In this document: in pieces, positions 1 to 5,932 of the stretch
Numbering within the stretch: position 1 is the stretch's first letter
Layout: every line of letters starts with the position of its first letter
NCBI GenBank assembly: GCA_002368805.1
Contig: DFFH01000076.1
Span: 1 to 8,584 of the forward strand
Source of the DNA: Mageeibacillus sp. UBA3781
GTDB lineage: Bacteria; Bacillota; Clostridia; Saccharofermentanales; Saccharofermentanaceae
Reading direction: 5' to 3'
Length of the DNA: 8,584 nt
Position numbers and translations under genes: made by a program
Notes under the pieces: generated by a model
What the model was told of the DNA's origin: nothing
The model's input: the letters and a program-made list of their open reading frames with translations, nothing else
Database searches by the model: none

Positions 1-3
1 AGC

Positions 4-34
4 AAAAAAAGCCGCCTCATCTGAGACGGCTTTT
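4..34 (-). terminator. Intrinsic terminator of tRNA-Gly, possibly bidirectional
   Basis: The arms at 11-19 (GCCGCCTCA) and 22-30 (TGAGACGGC) pair with one G-U wobble, and flanking A and T runs (7-10 and 31-34) extend the stem. Read on the minus strand, the hairpin ends in seven T residues, the form of a Rho-independent terminator, and it begins a few bases after the tRNA CCA end. On the plus strand the T run is only four long, so it could also weakly stop a convergent gene lying left of the window. Confidence 0.88.
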
Positions 35-38
35 GAAG

Positions 39-113
39 TGGAGCGGGATACGAGATTCGAACTCGCGACTTTCACCTTGGCAAGGTGACACTCTACCACT
101 GAGTTAATCCCGC
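39..113 (-). tRNA. tRNA-Gly (anticodon GCC), CCA encoded
   Basis: Read on the minus strand this folds as a complete cloverleaf. The acceptor stem GCGGGAT pairs with ATCCCGC, the D stem is ACTC/GAGT, the anticodon stem TCACC/GGTGA encloses loop TTGCCAA, and the T arm is GCGAG-TTCGAAT-CTCGT. The anticodon GCC lies at 79-81 and reads glycine GGC and GGU codons. The 3' end is T followed by encoded CCA (39-42), so CCA does not have to be added after transcription. A strong promoter lies just upstream and a terminator just downstream, so the gene appears to be a single-tRNA unit divergent from the fatty-acid operon. Confidence 0.97.
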
Positions 114-133
114 GTTTTGAAGTCAACGTGAAT

Positions 134-162
134 ATTATATGCGCGGGCAGGGGTTATGTCAA
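134..162 (-). promoter_or_regulatory. Sigma-70 promoter of tRNA-Gly
   Basis: On the minus strand a perfect TTGACA (157-162) and a perfect TATAAT (134-139) are separated by exactly 17 bases. Transcription would start near 127, giving a leader of about 14 bases before the tRNA 5' end at 113. A full-consensus promoter fits a stable RNA gene. Confidence 0.92.
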
Positions 163-298
163 CACCTTTTTTCGATGATCTTTCACACATTTTTTCGGGC
201 AGGTCATCCCACTCTTTTTCCTCTCGAAAAGCACTTGTCCGCGGCTCCCGTATCACCCCCGGAAACCCTTTCCGCGCCCAAATATCAAGAAACTCGTA

Positions 299-327
299 TT
301 GACATTATCTTATATAAGGAATATATT
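299..327 (+). promoter_or_regulatory. Sigma-70 promoter of the fab operon
   Basis: TTGACA at 299-304 and TATATT at 322-327 have a 17-base spacer. The start site would be near 334, giving a leader of about 29 bases before fabH at 363. This is the only good promoter upstream of fabH. With the short gaps downstream and no terminator before 5832, it probably drives all six fab genes. Confidence 0.82.
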
Positions 328-340
328 TTGAATGTAAAAT

Positions 341-357
341 AGTTTGAAAGGCAAAGT
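341..357 (+). promoter_or_regulatory. Possible FabT-like operator in the fab leader
   Basis: AGTTTGA at 341-347 and GCAAAGT at 351-357 form an imperfect inverted repeat, with five of seven positions matching around a 3-base centre. It lies just after the predicted start site. FabT, a MarR-family regulator of fatty-acid genes in many Firmicutes, binds palindromes built on TTTGA/TCAAA, and the left half fits that pattern. The right half is degenerate and no fabT gene lies in the window, so this is only a candidate. Confidence 0.3.
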
Positions 358-362
358 AATTT

Positions 363-1373
363 ATGAGCAACTCAAATTCATCCACTGAAATGGCTGGAGG
401 TTTCGGCCGGGTGATTGGTATTGGCAGCTATCTGCCTGACAGAATTATGACGAACGACGATCTTGCGAAGATCGTGGATACGAATGATGCCTGGATCACA
501 GAGCGCACCGGTATCAAGGAGCGCCATATCTCTGATCCGGAGAAGGATACATCCGAAAGCATGGCGGTCGAAGCTGCGAAGAGAGCGGTCGCTGATGCCG
601 GCATCGATCCGATGGAGATCGGACTCATCATCGTTGCGTCCACCACACCGAATGTTCTTTTCCCGGTACTGAGTGCGAGCGTGCAGGCCGCGATCGATGC
701 GGATAATGCTATGTGCTTCGATACAAATGCCGCATGCCCGGGTTTCCTGACTGCATTTGTTACTGCCCAGAACTATCTGCGTTCCGGCATGGTAAAGACA
801 GCACTGGTCATCGGAACGGAGAACCTCAGCAACTATATGGATTTCACAGATAGAGGCACATGCATCCTCTTCGGAGATGGTGCCGGAGCCTGTGTGATCA
901 CATCTGATGAGAATCTTAAATACGACGCGATCATGCGTGCCGCCGGAAAACGCGGTGAGTGCATGCATTGCGAGTCCTATATGCAGAAGGGGAAAGAGAA
1001 GACCCCTGAATTCTTAAAGTCCAACTACATTCAGATGGACGGCCAGACAGTGTTTAAGTTTGCAGTTACTGAAGTGCCGAAGATCATCGAGGATCTTCTC
1101 GCCAGAACCGGCACGGATCCGGATGAGATCGATTATTACATCCTGCATCAGGCAAACCGCCGCATCATCGAGTCGGTGGCCAAGCGCCTCAAGCAGCCGA
1201 TCGAAAAGTTCCCGATGAACATAGAAAAGACAGGTAACACATCCTCTGCGAGCATCCCGATCCTTCTTGATTCGATGAAGAAGGAAGGCGCTCTCGGCGA
1301 AGGAAAGAAGAAAGTTGTTATGTCCAGCTTCGGTGCCGGCCTCCTCTGGGGCGCTGTACAGACCGAGCTCTGA
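363..1373 (+). CDS. fabH: Beta-ketoacyl-ACP synthase III (KAS III), initiating condensing enzyme
   Basis: The product (336 aa) catalyses the first condensation of type II fatty-acid synthesis, joining an acyl-CoA primer (acetyl- or branched-chain) to malonyl-ACP in the cytosol. It has the two-part thiolase fold. The catalytic triad is visible as Cys125 in NAACPGF, His262 in HQANRR and Asn292 in GNTSS. The glycine-rich stretch near 171-176 (GDGAGA) and the SSFGAGLLWG end are also family-typical. The N-terminus is about 12 residues longer than the usual start just before the RVIGIGSYLP strand. The start at 363 is preferred because AAAGG lies 11 bases upstream, while the later Met10 has no ribosome site. 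That site is weak compared with the rest of the operon. This is the first gene of the operon, 26 bases before fabK. Primer preference cannot be read from the sequence. Confidence 0.97.
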   Translation: MSNSNSSTEMAGGFGRVIGIGSYLPDRIMTNDDLAKIVDTNDAWITERTGIKERHISDPEKDTSESMAVEAAKRAVADAGIDPMEIGLIIVASTTPNVLFPVLSASVQAAIDADNAMCFDTNAACPGFLTAFVTAQNYLRSGMVKTALVIGTENLSNYMDFTDRGTCILFGDGAGACVITSDENLKYDAIMRAAGKRGECMHCESYMQKGKEKTPEFLKSNYIQMDGQTVFKFAVTEVPKIIEDLLARTGTDPDEIDYYILHQANRRIIESVAKRLKQPIEKFPMNIEKTGNTSSASIPILLDSMKKEGALGEGKKKVVMSSFGAGLLWGAVQTEL

Positions 1374-1399
1374 TTTATATACGTTAAGGAGATCATGAA

Positions 1400-2329
1400 A
1401 TGAAAACGAGACTTACCGAACTTCTGAATATTGAATATCCGATCATGCAGGGCGGTATGGCCTGGGTCGCGGATTATCATCTCGCGGCAGCGGTCAGTAA
1501 TGCCGGCGGCCTGGGCATCATCGGTTCCGGCGGAGCAGACGCGGACTGGGTAAGAAACCAGGTCAAGTGCTGCCGTGAACTGACAGACAAACCTTTCGGT
1601 GTAAACGTTATGCTGATGAACCCGCATGCTCCGGAGATCGCAGATGTTCTCGCGGAGGAGAAAGTAGCAGTTATCACCACCGGTGCAGGATCTCCGGAAA
1701 GATATCTTAAGAAATGGCAGGAAGCCGGCATCAAGATCATCCCGGTCGTTGCTTCCGTAGGTCTTGCCAAGAGAATGGAAAAGCTCGGTGTTGATGCAGT
1801 CGTTGCCGAGGGTACAGAGTCCGGCGGACATATCGGTGAACTGACCACCATGACACTCGTTCCGCAGGTCGTCGATGCACTCTCCATCCCGGTCGTTGCC
1901 GCAGGCGGTATCGCGGACGGCAGAGGAATCGCGGCAGCATTTATGCTCGGTGCGGAAGGTGTACAGTGCGGCACCTGCTTCATCCCGTGTGAGGAGACGA
2001 ACATTCATCAGAACTATAAGGATCTGGTCATCAAGGCCAGTGATATCGATACCAAGGTCACCGGAAGATCGACCGGCCATCCGGTAAGAACGATCAGAAA
2101 CCAGCTGACCAAGCTCTATCTGAAGAAGGAAGCGGAAGGCGCGACACTTGACGAGCTCGAGCAGCTCTCGCTCGGTTCTCTTAGAAAAGCCGTTCTCGAT
2201 GGCGACAAGGACATGGGCTCCTTCATGGCGGGCCAGATCTCCGGTCTTCTGAAGGAACAGGTCACAGTAAAAGAAAGAATCGTATCCATGATGGATCAGG
2301 CAGAATCACTCTTAGGAGGTAAAAAGTAA
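1400..2329 (+). CDS. fabK: Enoyl-ACP reductase II (FMN-dependent, FabK type)
   Basis: This enzyme (309 aa) reduces trans-2-enoyl-ACP to acyl-ACP, the last step of each elongation cycle, using FMN and NAD(P)H. The sequence closely follows the FabK/nitronate monooxygenase TIM-barrel family. It has an N-terminal YPIMQGGMAWVAD (13-25), AGGLGIIGSGG (35-45), the catalytic His144 in SGGHIGELTTMTLVPQ, and the flavin phosphate-binding AAGGIADGRG (167-176). A strong AAGGAG (1386-1391) sits 8 bases before the start. No fabI or fabL is present, so FabK is probably the cycle's reductase. In characterised species FabK is much less sensitive to triclosan than FabI. One small oddity is VQCGTCF at 188-194, where many FabKs have VQVGTRF. 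The stop codon overlaps the fabD start by one base, suggesting translational coupling. Confidence 0.96.
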   Translation: MKTRLTELLNIEYPIMQGGMAWVADYHLAAAVSNAGGLGIIGSGGADADWVRNQVKCCRELTDKPFGVNVMLMNPHAPEIADVLAEEKVAVITTGAGSPERYLKKWQEAGIKIIPVVASVGLAKRMEKLGVDAVVAEGTESGGHIGELTTMTLVPQVVDALSIPVVAAGGIADGRGIAAAFMLGAEGVQCGTCFIPCEETNIHQNYKDLVIKASDIDTKVTGRSTGHPVRTIRNQLTKLYLKKEAEGATLDELEQLSLGSLRKAVLDGDKDMGSFMAGQISGLLKEQVTVKERIVSMMDQAESLLGGKK

Positions 2330-3264
2330 TGAAAATCGCATTTATGTACCCGGGCCAGGGCGCCCAGAAAAACGGAATGATGCAGGATTTCTACGAGCAG
2401 TGCGCAGAGGCAAGAGACCTTTTTAACAAGGCTTCTTCGATCAGCGGCTACGATATCCCGGATCTCTGCTTCCATGAGAAAGAAGAACTGAACCAGACCA
2501 AGTACACACAGGTCTGCCTGCTGACAGCTTGTATGGCAGCAACAGAGACGCTCCGCGCAGAGGGTGTCGAGCCGGACGCAACATGCGGACTCTCCCTTGG
2601 TGAATATACCGCACTGGTAGCTTCCGGTGCCATGTCTTTTGAAGATGCGATCAAGCTCGTCACCGAAAGAGGCAAGATCATGGAGGAAGCAGCTCCGGAT
2701 ATCGGCGGCATGAGCGCTGTCATCGGCATGGGTGAAGAGGATCTCCGTGCAGCTATCGATGGTATCGACGGTGTGTATGTTGCAAACTTCAACTGCCCGG
2801 GTCAGATCGTTATCACAGGTTATAAAGAAGCGGTCGAGAAAGCCGGCGAAGTCTTGAAAGAAAAGGGCGCGAAGAGAGTTATTCCGCTCAAGTGCAGCGG
2901 TCCGTTCCACTCCCCGATCATGAAGCCGGCCGGTGAGAAGCTCCGTGCTTATATTGATGAAGTTGAGTTTTCTGAACTGAAAGTTCCGTATGCTGCCAAC
3001 CTCACAGGCGATCTCGTCAAGGATTCAAAAGAGATCCCGGAACTCCTGGAGAAGCAGGTCAGCGGATCTGTCCGTATGCAGCAGGATATCGAAGCTCTGG
3101 CAAAAGCCGGTGTAGATACATTTATCGAGATCGGTCCGGGTAAGACCATCTCCGGTTTTGAGAAGAAGACACTGTCTGATGTTGAGATCCTCAACGTCGA
3201 GACACTCGAAGATGTGAAGGCTGTAGCGGCACGCATCAAGGAAAAGGCGGAGGAACAGGCATGA
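2329..3264 (+). CDS. fabD: Malonyl-CoA:ACP transacylase (MCAT)
   Basis: The product (311 aa) transfers malonyl from CoA to the ACP phosphopantetheine, supplying the extender unit for FabH and FabF. It shows the full acyltransferase signature: PGQGAQ at 8-13 for the oxyanion hole, nucleophile Ser89 in GLSLGEY, Arg114 in TERG, which binds the malonyl carboxylate, and His194 in GPFHSP. The length is normal for stand-alone FabD. A perfect AGGAGG at 2314-2319 precedes the start, which shares a base with the fabK stop (TAATG). The 3' end overlaps fabG by ATGA, so fabK, fabD and fabG are probably translated as a coupled unit. Confidence 0.97.
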   Translation: MKIAFMYPGQGAQKNGMMQDFYEQCAEARDLFNKASSISGYDIPDLCFHEKEELNQTKYTQVCLLTACMAATETLRAEGVEPDATCGLSLGEYTALVASGAMSFEDAIKLVTERGKIMEEAAPDIGGMSAVIGMGEEDLRAAIDGIDGVYVANFNCPGQIVITGYKEAVEKAGEVLKEKGAKRVIPLKCSGPFHSPIMKPAGEKLRAYIDEVEFSELKVPYAANLTGDLVKDSKEIPELLEKQVSGSVRMQQDIEALAKAGVDTFIEIGPGKTISGFEKKTLSDVEILNVETLEDVKAVAARIKEKAEEQA

Positions 3265-3995
3265 GCAAGACTGCGATCGTTACCGGAGGGTCCCGCGGCA
3301 TTGGCCGTGCGACCGCCATCGAACTTAGTAAAATGGGCATGAACGTGGCTGTCATCTACCACGGCAACCAGGCAAAAGCTGACGAGACTGTCGATGCCTG
3401 CAAGGCAAACGGTGTCGAGGCAATCGCGATAAAGTGTGACGTCAAATCCATGGATGAGGTCGGCGTAGCGGTTCAGAACGTGATCGAGACTTTCGGTTCC
3501 ATAGATGTTCTGGTGAATAATGCCGGCGTGACAAAGGACGGACTTCTTCTCCGCATGAGCGAAGAGGATTTCGATGCGGTAGTGGATACGAACCTCAAGG
3601 GGTGCTTCCTTTTCAGTAAAGCCTGCGCGGCAATCATGATGAAGCAGAGATCCGGAAAGATCATCAACATCGCTTCGATCGTCGGCCTTCAGGGCAATGC
3701 CGGTCAGGCGAACTATGCAGCTTCCAAGGCCGGTATCATCGGCTTTACGAAGTCTCTGGCAAAAGAACTCGGCTCCCGCGGCATTACTGTGAATGCGGTT
3801 GCACCGGGCTTTGTTGAGACAGATATGACGGATGTGCTGAGCGATAAGGTGAAGGAAGCTTTCCTCAATATGGTTCCGCTGAAGCGCGTCGCGAAGCCGG
3901 AAGACATCGCTAATGCGATCGGATTCCTCGCTTCGGAAAAAGCAGATTATATTACAGGACAGGTACTGACCGTCGATGGCGGCATGTGCATGTGA
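3261..3995 (+). CDS. fabG: 3-oxoacyl-ACP reductase (SDR family)
   Basis: This enzyme (244 aa) performs the NADPH-dependent first reduction of the cycle, 3-ketoacyl-ACP to 3-hydroxyacyl-ACP. It is a classical short-chain dehydrogenase with the TGGSRGIG nucleotide site (8-15), NNAG (86-89), and the catalytic tetrad Asn111, Ser139, Tyr152 and Lys156 in the YAASK motif. PG and T residues follow at 182-188, and the usual ITGQVLTVDGG end is present. GGAGG at 3249-3253, inside the end of fabD, sits 7 bases before the ATG, and the two genes overlap by four bases. The reading frame ends in tandem stops, TGA then TAG, followed by an unusual hairpin before fabF. Confidence 0.96.
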   Translation: MSKTAIVTGGSRGIGRATAIELSKMGMNVAVIYHGNQAKADETVDACKANGVEAIAIKCDVKSMDEVGVAVQNVIETFGSIDVLVNNAGVTKDGLLLRMSEEDFDAVVDTNLKGCFLFSKACAAIMMKQRSGKIINIASIVGLQGNAGQANYAASKAGIIGFTKSLAKELGSRGITVNAVAPGFVETDMTDVLSDKVKEAFLNMVPLKRVAKPEDIANAIGFLASEKADYITGQVLTVDGGMCM

Positions 3996-4006
3996 TAGTG
4001 AGAGTA

Positions 4007-4031
4007 AGCGCGGCCGTGAAAGGCCCGCGCT
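4007..4031 (+). other. Intercistronic hairpin between fabG and fabF
   Basis: AGCGCGGCC (4007-4015) pairs with GGCCCGCGCT (4022-4031) around the loop GTGAAA, with one bulged C. The stem is very G+C rich but the following bases contain no run of T, so it is not a standard intrinsic terminator. It lies in the longest internal gap of the operon (72 bases). It could mark an RNA-processing or stability site that sets the relative level of fabF and fabZ. Its role is inferred. Confidence 0.6.
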
Positions 4032-4067
4032 CCTGATAAAACCTGAAACAAAGGAAGGTAAAGAAAC

Positions 4068-5303
4068 ATGAGAAGAGTTGTAGTAACAGGAATGGGTGCG
4101 GTCACACCGCTGGGTAACACCGTCGAGGAATTCTGGTCGAATATCAAGGCCGGAAAAGTCGGTATCGGACCGATCACGAAGTTCGATGTCACGGACTACA
4201 GAGCCAAGGTCGCCGGTGAAGTGAAGGACTTCAAGGCAGACGAATACATGGATTTTAAGACGGCAAAGAGAATGGAGCTTTTCTCCCAGTATGCCGCCGC
4301 TTCCGCTCTGATGGCTGTTAAGGATTCCGGTATCGATATCGAGAAGGAAGATGCTTACCGCTGTGGCGTTATCGTCGGTTCCGGTGTCGGTTCCATGCAG
4401 GCGACCGAGCGCGAGCACAAGAGACTCCTGGACTTCGGACCGAATAAGATCGGACCTCTCTATATTCCTCTCATGATCTCCAATATGGCAGCGGGTAACA
4501 TCGCGATCGTTACCGGCTTCAAGGGTAAGAATATCGATGTTGTTACCGCTTGTGCTTCCGGTACGAACTCCATCGGTGAGGCATATAGAAGCATTCAGCA
4601 CAATGAGGCGGATGTGATCCTTGCCGGCGGTACTGAGGCGGCGATCTGCCCGATGGGCGTTGCCGGTTTCTGTGCGCTAAAAGCACTGTCCTTCAACGAA
4701 GATCCTATGAAGGCGTCGATCCCGTTTGATAAGAACAGAGATGGTTTCGTTCTCGGTGAGGGCGCAGGTGTTCTCGTTCTCGAAGAGTATGAGCATGCGA
4801 AGGCCAGAGGCGCGAAGATCTATGCCGAGATGGTCGGCTACGGCGCTTCCTGCGATGCATATCACATCACATCTCCGGAGGAGTCCGGTATCGGTGCAGC
4901 GCATGCCATGATGGCAGCGATCGCAGATGCAGGCATCGAGCCTTCTGAAATCGACTATATCAACGCTCATGGTACATCCACCCACCACAATGACCTCTTC
5001 GAGACCCGTGCGATCAAGACAGCGCTCGGAGATAGCGCGAAGGATGTAAAGATCAACTCCACCAAGTCCATGACCGGACACCTTCTCGGTGCGGCCGGCG
5101 CGATCGAGGCGATCGTTCTCGCGAAGTCCGTACAGGAAGGCTTTATCCACCAGACCATGGGTTCAGAGGAGACCGAGGACGAGATGGATCTGAACTACTG
5201 CTTTGGCAGATCCTATGAGCAGGATGTAAAATATGCGATGAGCAACTCGCTCGGTTTTGGCGGACACAATGCTTCCATCATCATGAAGCATTTCGAAGAG
5301 TAA
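4068..5303 (+). CDS. fabF: Beta-ketoacyl-ACP synthase II (KAS II), elongating condensing enzyme
   Basis: The product (411 aa) condenses acyl-ACP with malonyl-ACP in each elongation round. The N-terminus MRRVVVTGMGAVTPLG is diagnostic. The Cys-His-His active site is Cys162 in VTACASGTNS, His301 in NAHGTST and His338 in KSMTGHLLGAAG, with Lys333 nearby. The C-terminal gating loop SNSLGFGGHNAS (392-403) is intact. The length is normal for FabF. AAGGAAGG at 4051-4058 gives a good ribosome site 9 bases before the start. The motif after the first His reads HGTSTHHND rather than the commoner HGTSTPLND, a minor variation. Among family members it is FabF rather than FabB by its N-terminus, length and neighbours, though a FabB-like role cannot be excluded from sequence alone. 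Confidence 0.96.
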   Translation: MRRVVVTGMGAVTPLGNTVEEFWSNIKAGKVGIGPITKFDVTDYRAKVAGEVKDFKADEYMDFKTAKRMELFSQYAAASALMAVKDSGIDIEKEDAYRCGVIVGSGVGSMQATEREHKRLLDFGPNKIGPLYIPLMISNMAAGNIAIVTGFKGKNIDVVTACASGTNSIGEAYRSIQHNEADVILAGGTEAAICPMGVAGFCALKALSFNEDPMKASIPFDKNRDGFVLGEGAGVLVLEEYEHAKARGAKIYAEMVGYGASCDAYHITSPEESGIGAAHAMMAAIADAGIEPSEIDYINAHGTSTHHNDLFETRAIKTALGDSAKDVKINSTKSMTGHLLGAAGAIEAIVLAKSVQEGFIHQTMGSEETEDEMDLNYCFGRSYEQDVKYAMSNSLGFGGHNASIIMKHFEE

Positions 5304-5318
5304 TACGAGGTTAATACT

Positions 5319-5762
5319 ATGGCAAAAGCACTTACCACAAGAGAAATCATGGATATTCTTCCGCATCGCTCCCCGTTCTTACTGGTGGACGCGATCGAAG
5401 ATTATAAAGAAGGCGAGTACGCCATCGGCAGAAAATGCATCACCTACGATGAGCCTTATTTCCAGGGACATTTCCCGGAGATGCCGATCATGCCGGGTGT
5501 CCTTCAGGTGGAAGCGCTTGCGCAGACCGGTGCGGTCGCGATCCTCTGCAAGGAAGAGTTCAAGGGCCGCATCGCTGTATTTGCCGGCATCGATAAGTGT
5601 AAGTTCAAGCGTCCGGTAGTTCCGGGTGATGTCCTTACACTGAAGACAGAGATCACGGCACTTCGTGGTCCGGTCGGTATGGGTCATGGTGTGGCATCTG
5701 TCGGAGATGAAGTGGCATGTGACTGCATCATCAAGTTCGCGATCCTGCCGAATAAAGAGTGA
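5319..5762 (+). CDS. fabZ: 3-hydroxyacyl-ACP dehydratase (hotdog fold)
   Basis: This enzyme (147 aa) dehydrates 3-hydroxyacyl-ACP to trans-2-enoyl-ACP, the substrate of FabK. The FabZ hallmarks are clear: LPHRSPFLLVD (14-24), the catalytic His51 in FQGHFPEMPIMPG and Glu65 in VLQVEALAQTG, and the substrate-tunnel segment CKFKRPVVPGD. GAGG at 5307-5310 precedes the start by 8 bases, and only 15 bases separate it from fabF. In some Firmicutes a FabZ homologue (FabN) also isomerises trans-2 to cis-3 for unsaturated fatty acids. No fabM or second fabZ is visible here, and FabN activity cannot be told from sequence by eye. It is the last gene of the operon. Confidence 0.96.
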   Translation: MAKALTTREIMDILPHRSPFLLVDAIEDYKEGEYAIGRKCITYDEPYFQGHFPEMPIMPGVLQVEALAQTGAVAILCKEEFKGRIAVFAGIDKCKFKRPVVPGDVLTLKTEITALRGPVGMGHGVASVGDEVACDCIIKFAILPNKE

Positions 5763-5807
5763 GAACTTAACCGGTTTCAATTATCAAATTATTTTACAAA
5801 CTTCCTA

Positions 5808-5830
5808 TATATAATAATATGTATTATATA
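5808..5830. repeat. A+T-only perfect inverted repeat
   Basis: TATATAATA (5808-5816) and TATTATATA (5822-5830) are exact reverse complements around the 5-base centre ATATG. The repeat lies between the fabZ stop and the terminator. As RNA it would be a weak A-U hairpin just ahead of the strong one. It may help the terminator, act as a protein site, or be chance in an A+T-rich spacer. Confidence 0.5.
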
Positions 5831-5831
5831 G

Positions 5832-5864
5832 AAAACGCGAAATCGAAAACGGTTTCGCGTTTTT
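5832..5864 (+). terminator. Intrinsic terminator of the fab operon
   Basis: The left arm at 5832-5845 (AAAACGCGAAATCG) pairs along its length, with one G-U, to the right arm at 5850-5863 around an AAAA loop. The stem ends in a T run at 5860-5864. It follows fabZ by about 70 bases and precedes a new promoter, so it closes the fab transcription unit. Confidence 0.9.
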
Positions 5865-5874
5865 ACGCCGTTAT

Positions 5875-5902
5875 TTGCACTTTTTGAGGATTCTGCTATC
5901 AT
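5875..5902 (+). promoter_or_regulatory. Probable promoter of the anchored-protein gene
   Basis: TTGCAC (5875-5880) and TATCAT (5897-5902) have a 16-base spacer. They follow the fab terminator directly and lie about 30 bases before the next start codon. The -10 box sits inside a 7-pair inverted repeat, TGCTATC (5894-5900) and GGTAGCA (5906-5912), which could be an operator or a leader hairpin. Confidence 0.55.
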
Positions 5903-5932
5903 ATCGGTAGCAAAAAGAAGAGGAGAGAAGAC

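Noticed and set aside
139..342. Small plus-strand open frame (67 codons) upstream of fabH
   Set aside because: It starts within the tRNA promoter, spans the fab promoter, has no ribosome site, and its translation shows no conserved features.
1395..1403. Minimal ATG-AAA-TGA minigene overlapping the fabK start
   Set aside because: It arises by chance from the ATGAAATGA string. The ribosome site spacing suits the fabK ATG at 1400 better.
1148..2080. Open frame of 310 codons on the minus strand, antisense to fabH and fabK
   Set aside because: It lies entirely opposite well-supported genes, has no ribosome site or domain, and has the same artefactual composition as other antisense frames here.
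2949..4601. Open frame of 550 codons on the minus strand, antisense to fabD, fabG and fabF
   Set aside because: It is opposite three genes with intact catalytic motifs, crosses their boundaries, and its translation is rich in His, Cys, Ser and Arg without any recognisable domain. Codon bias in the real genes leaves the antisense frame open.
5774..5790. TTATCAAAT string after fabZ resembling half of a FabT site
   Set aside because: The opposite half-site does not match, and the position after the last gene of the operon makes a regulatory role unlikely.
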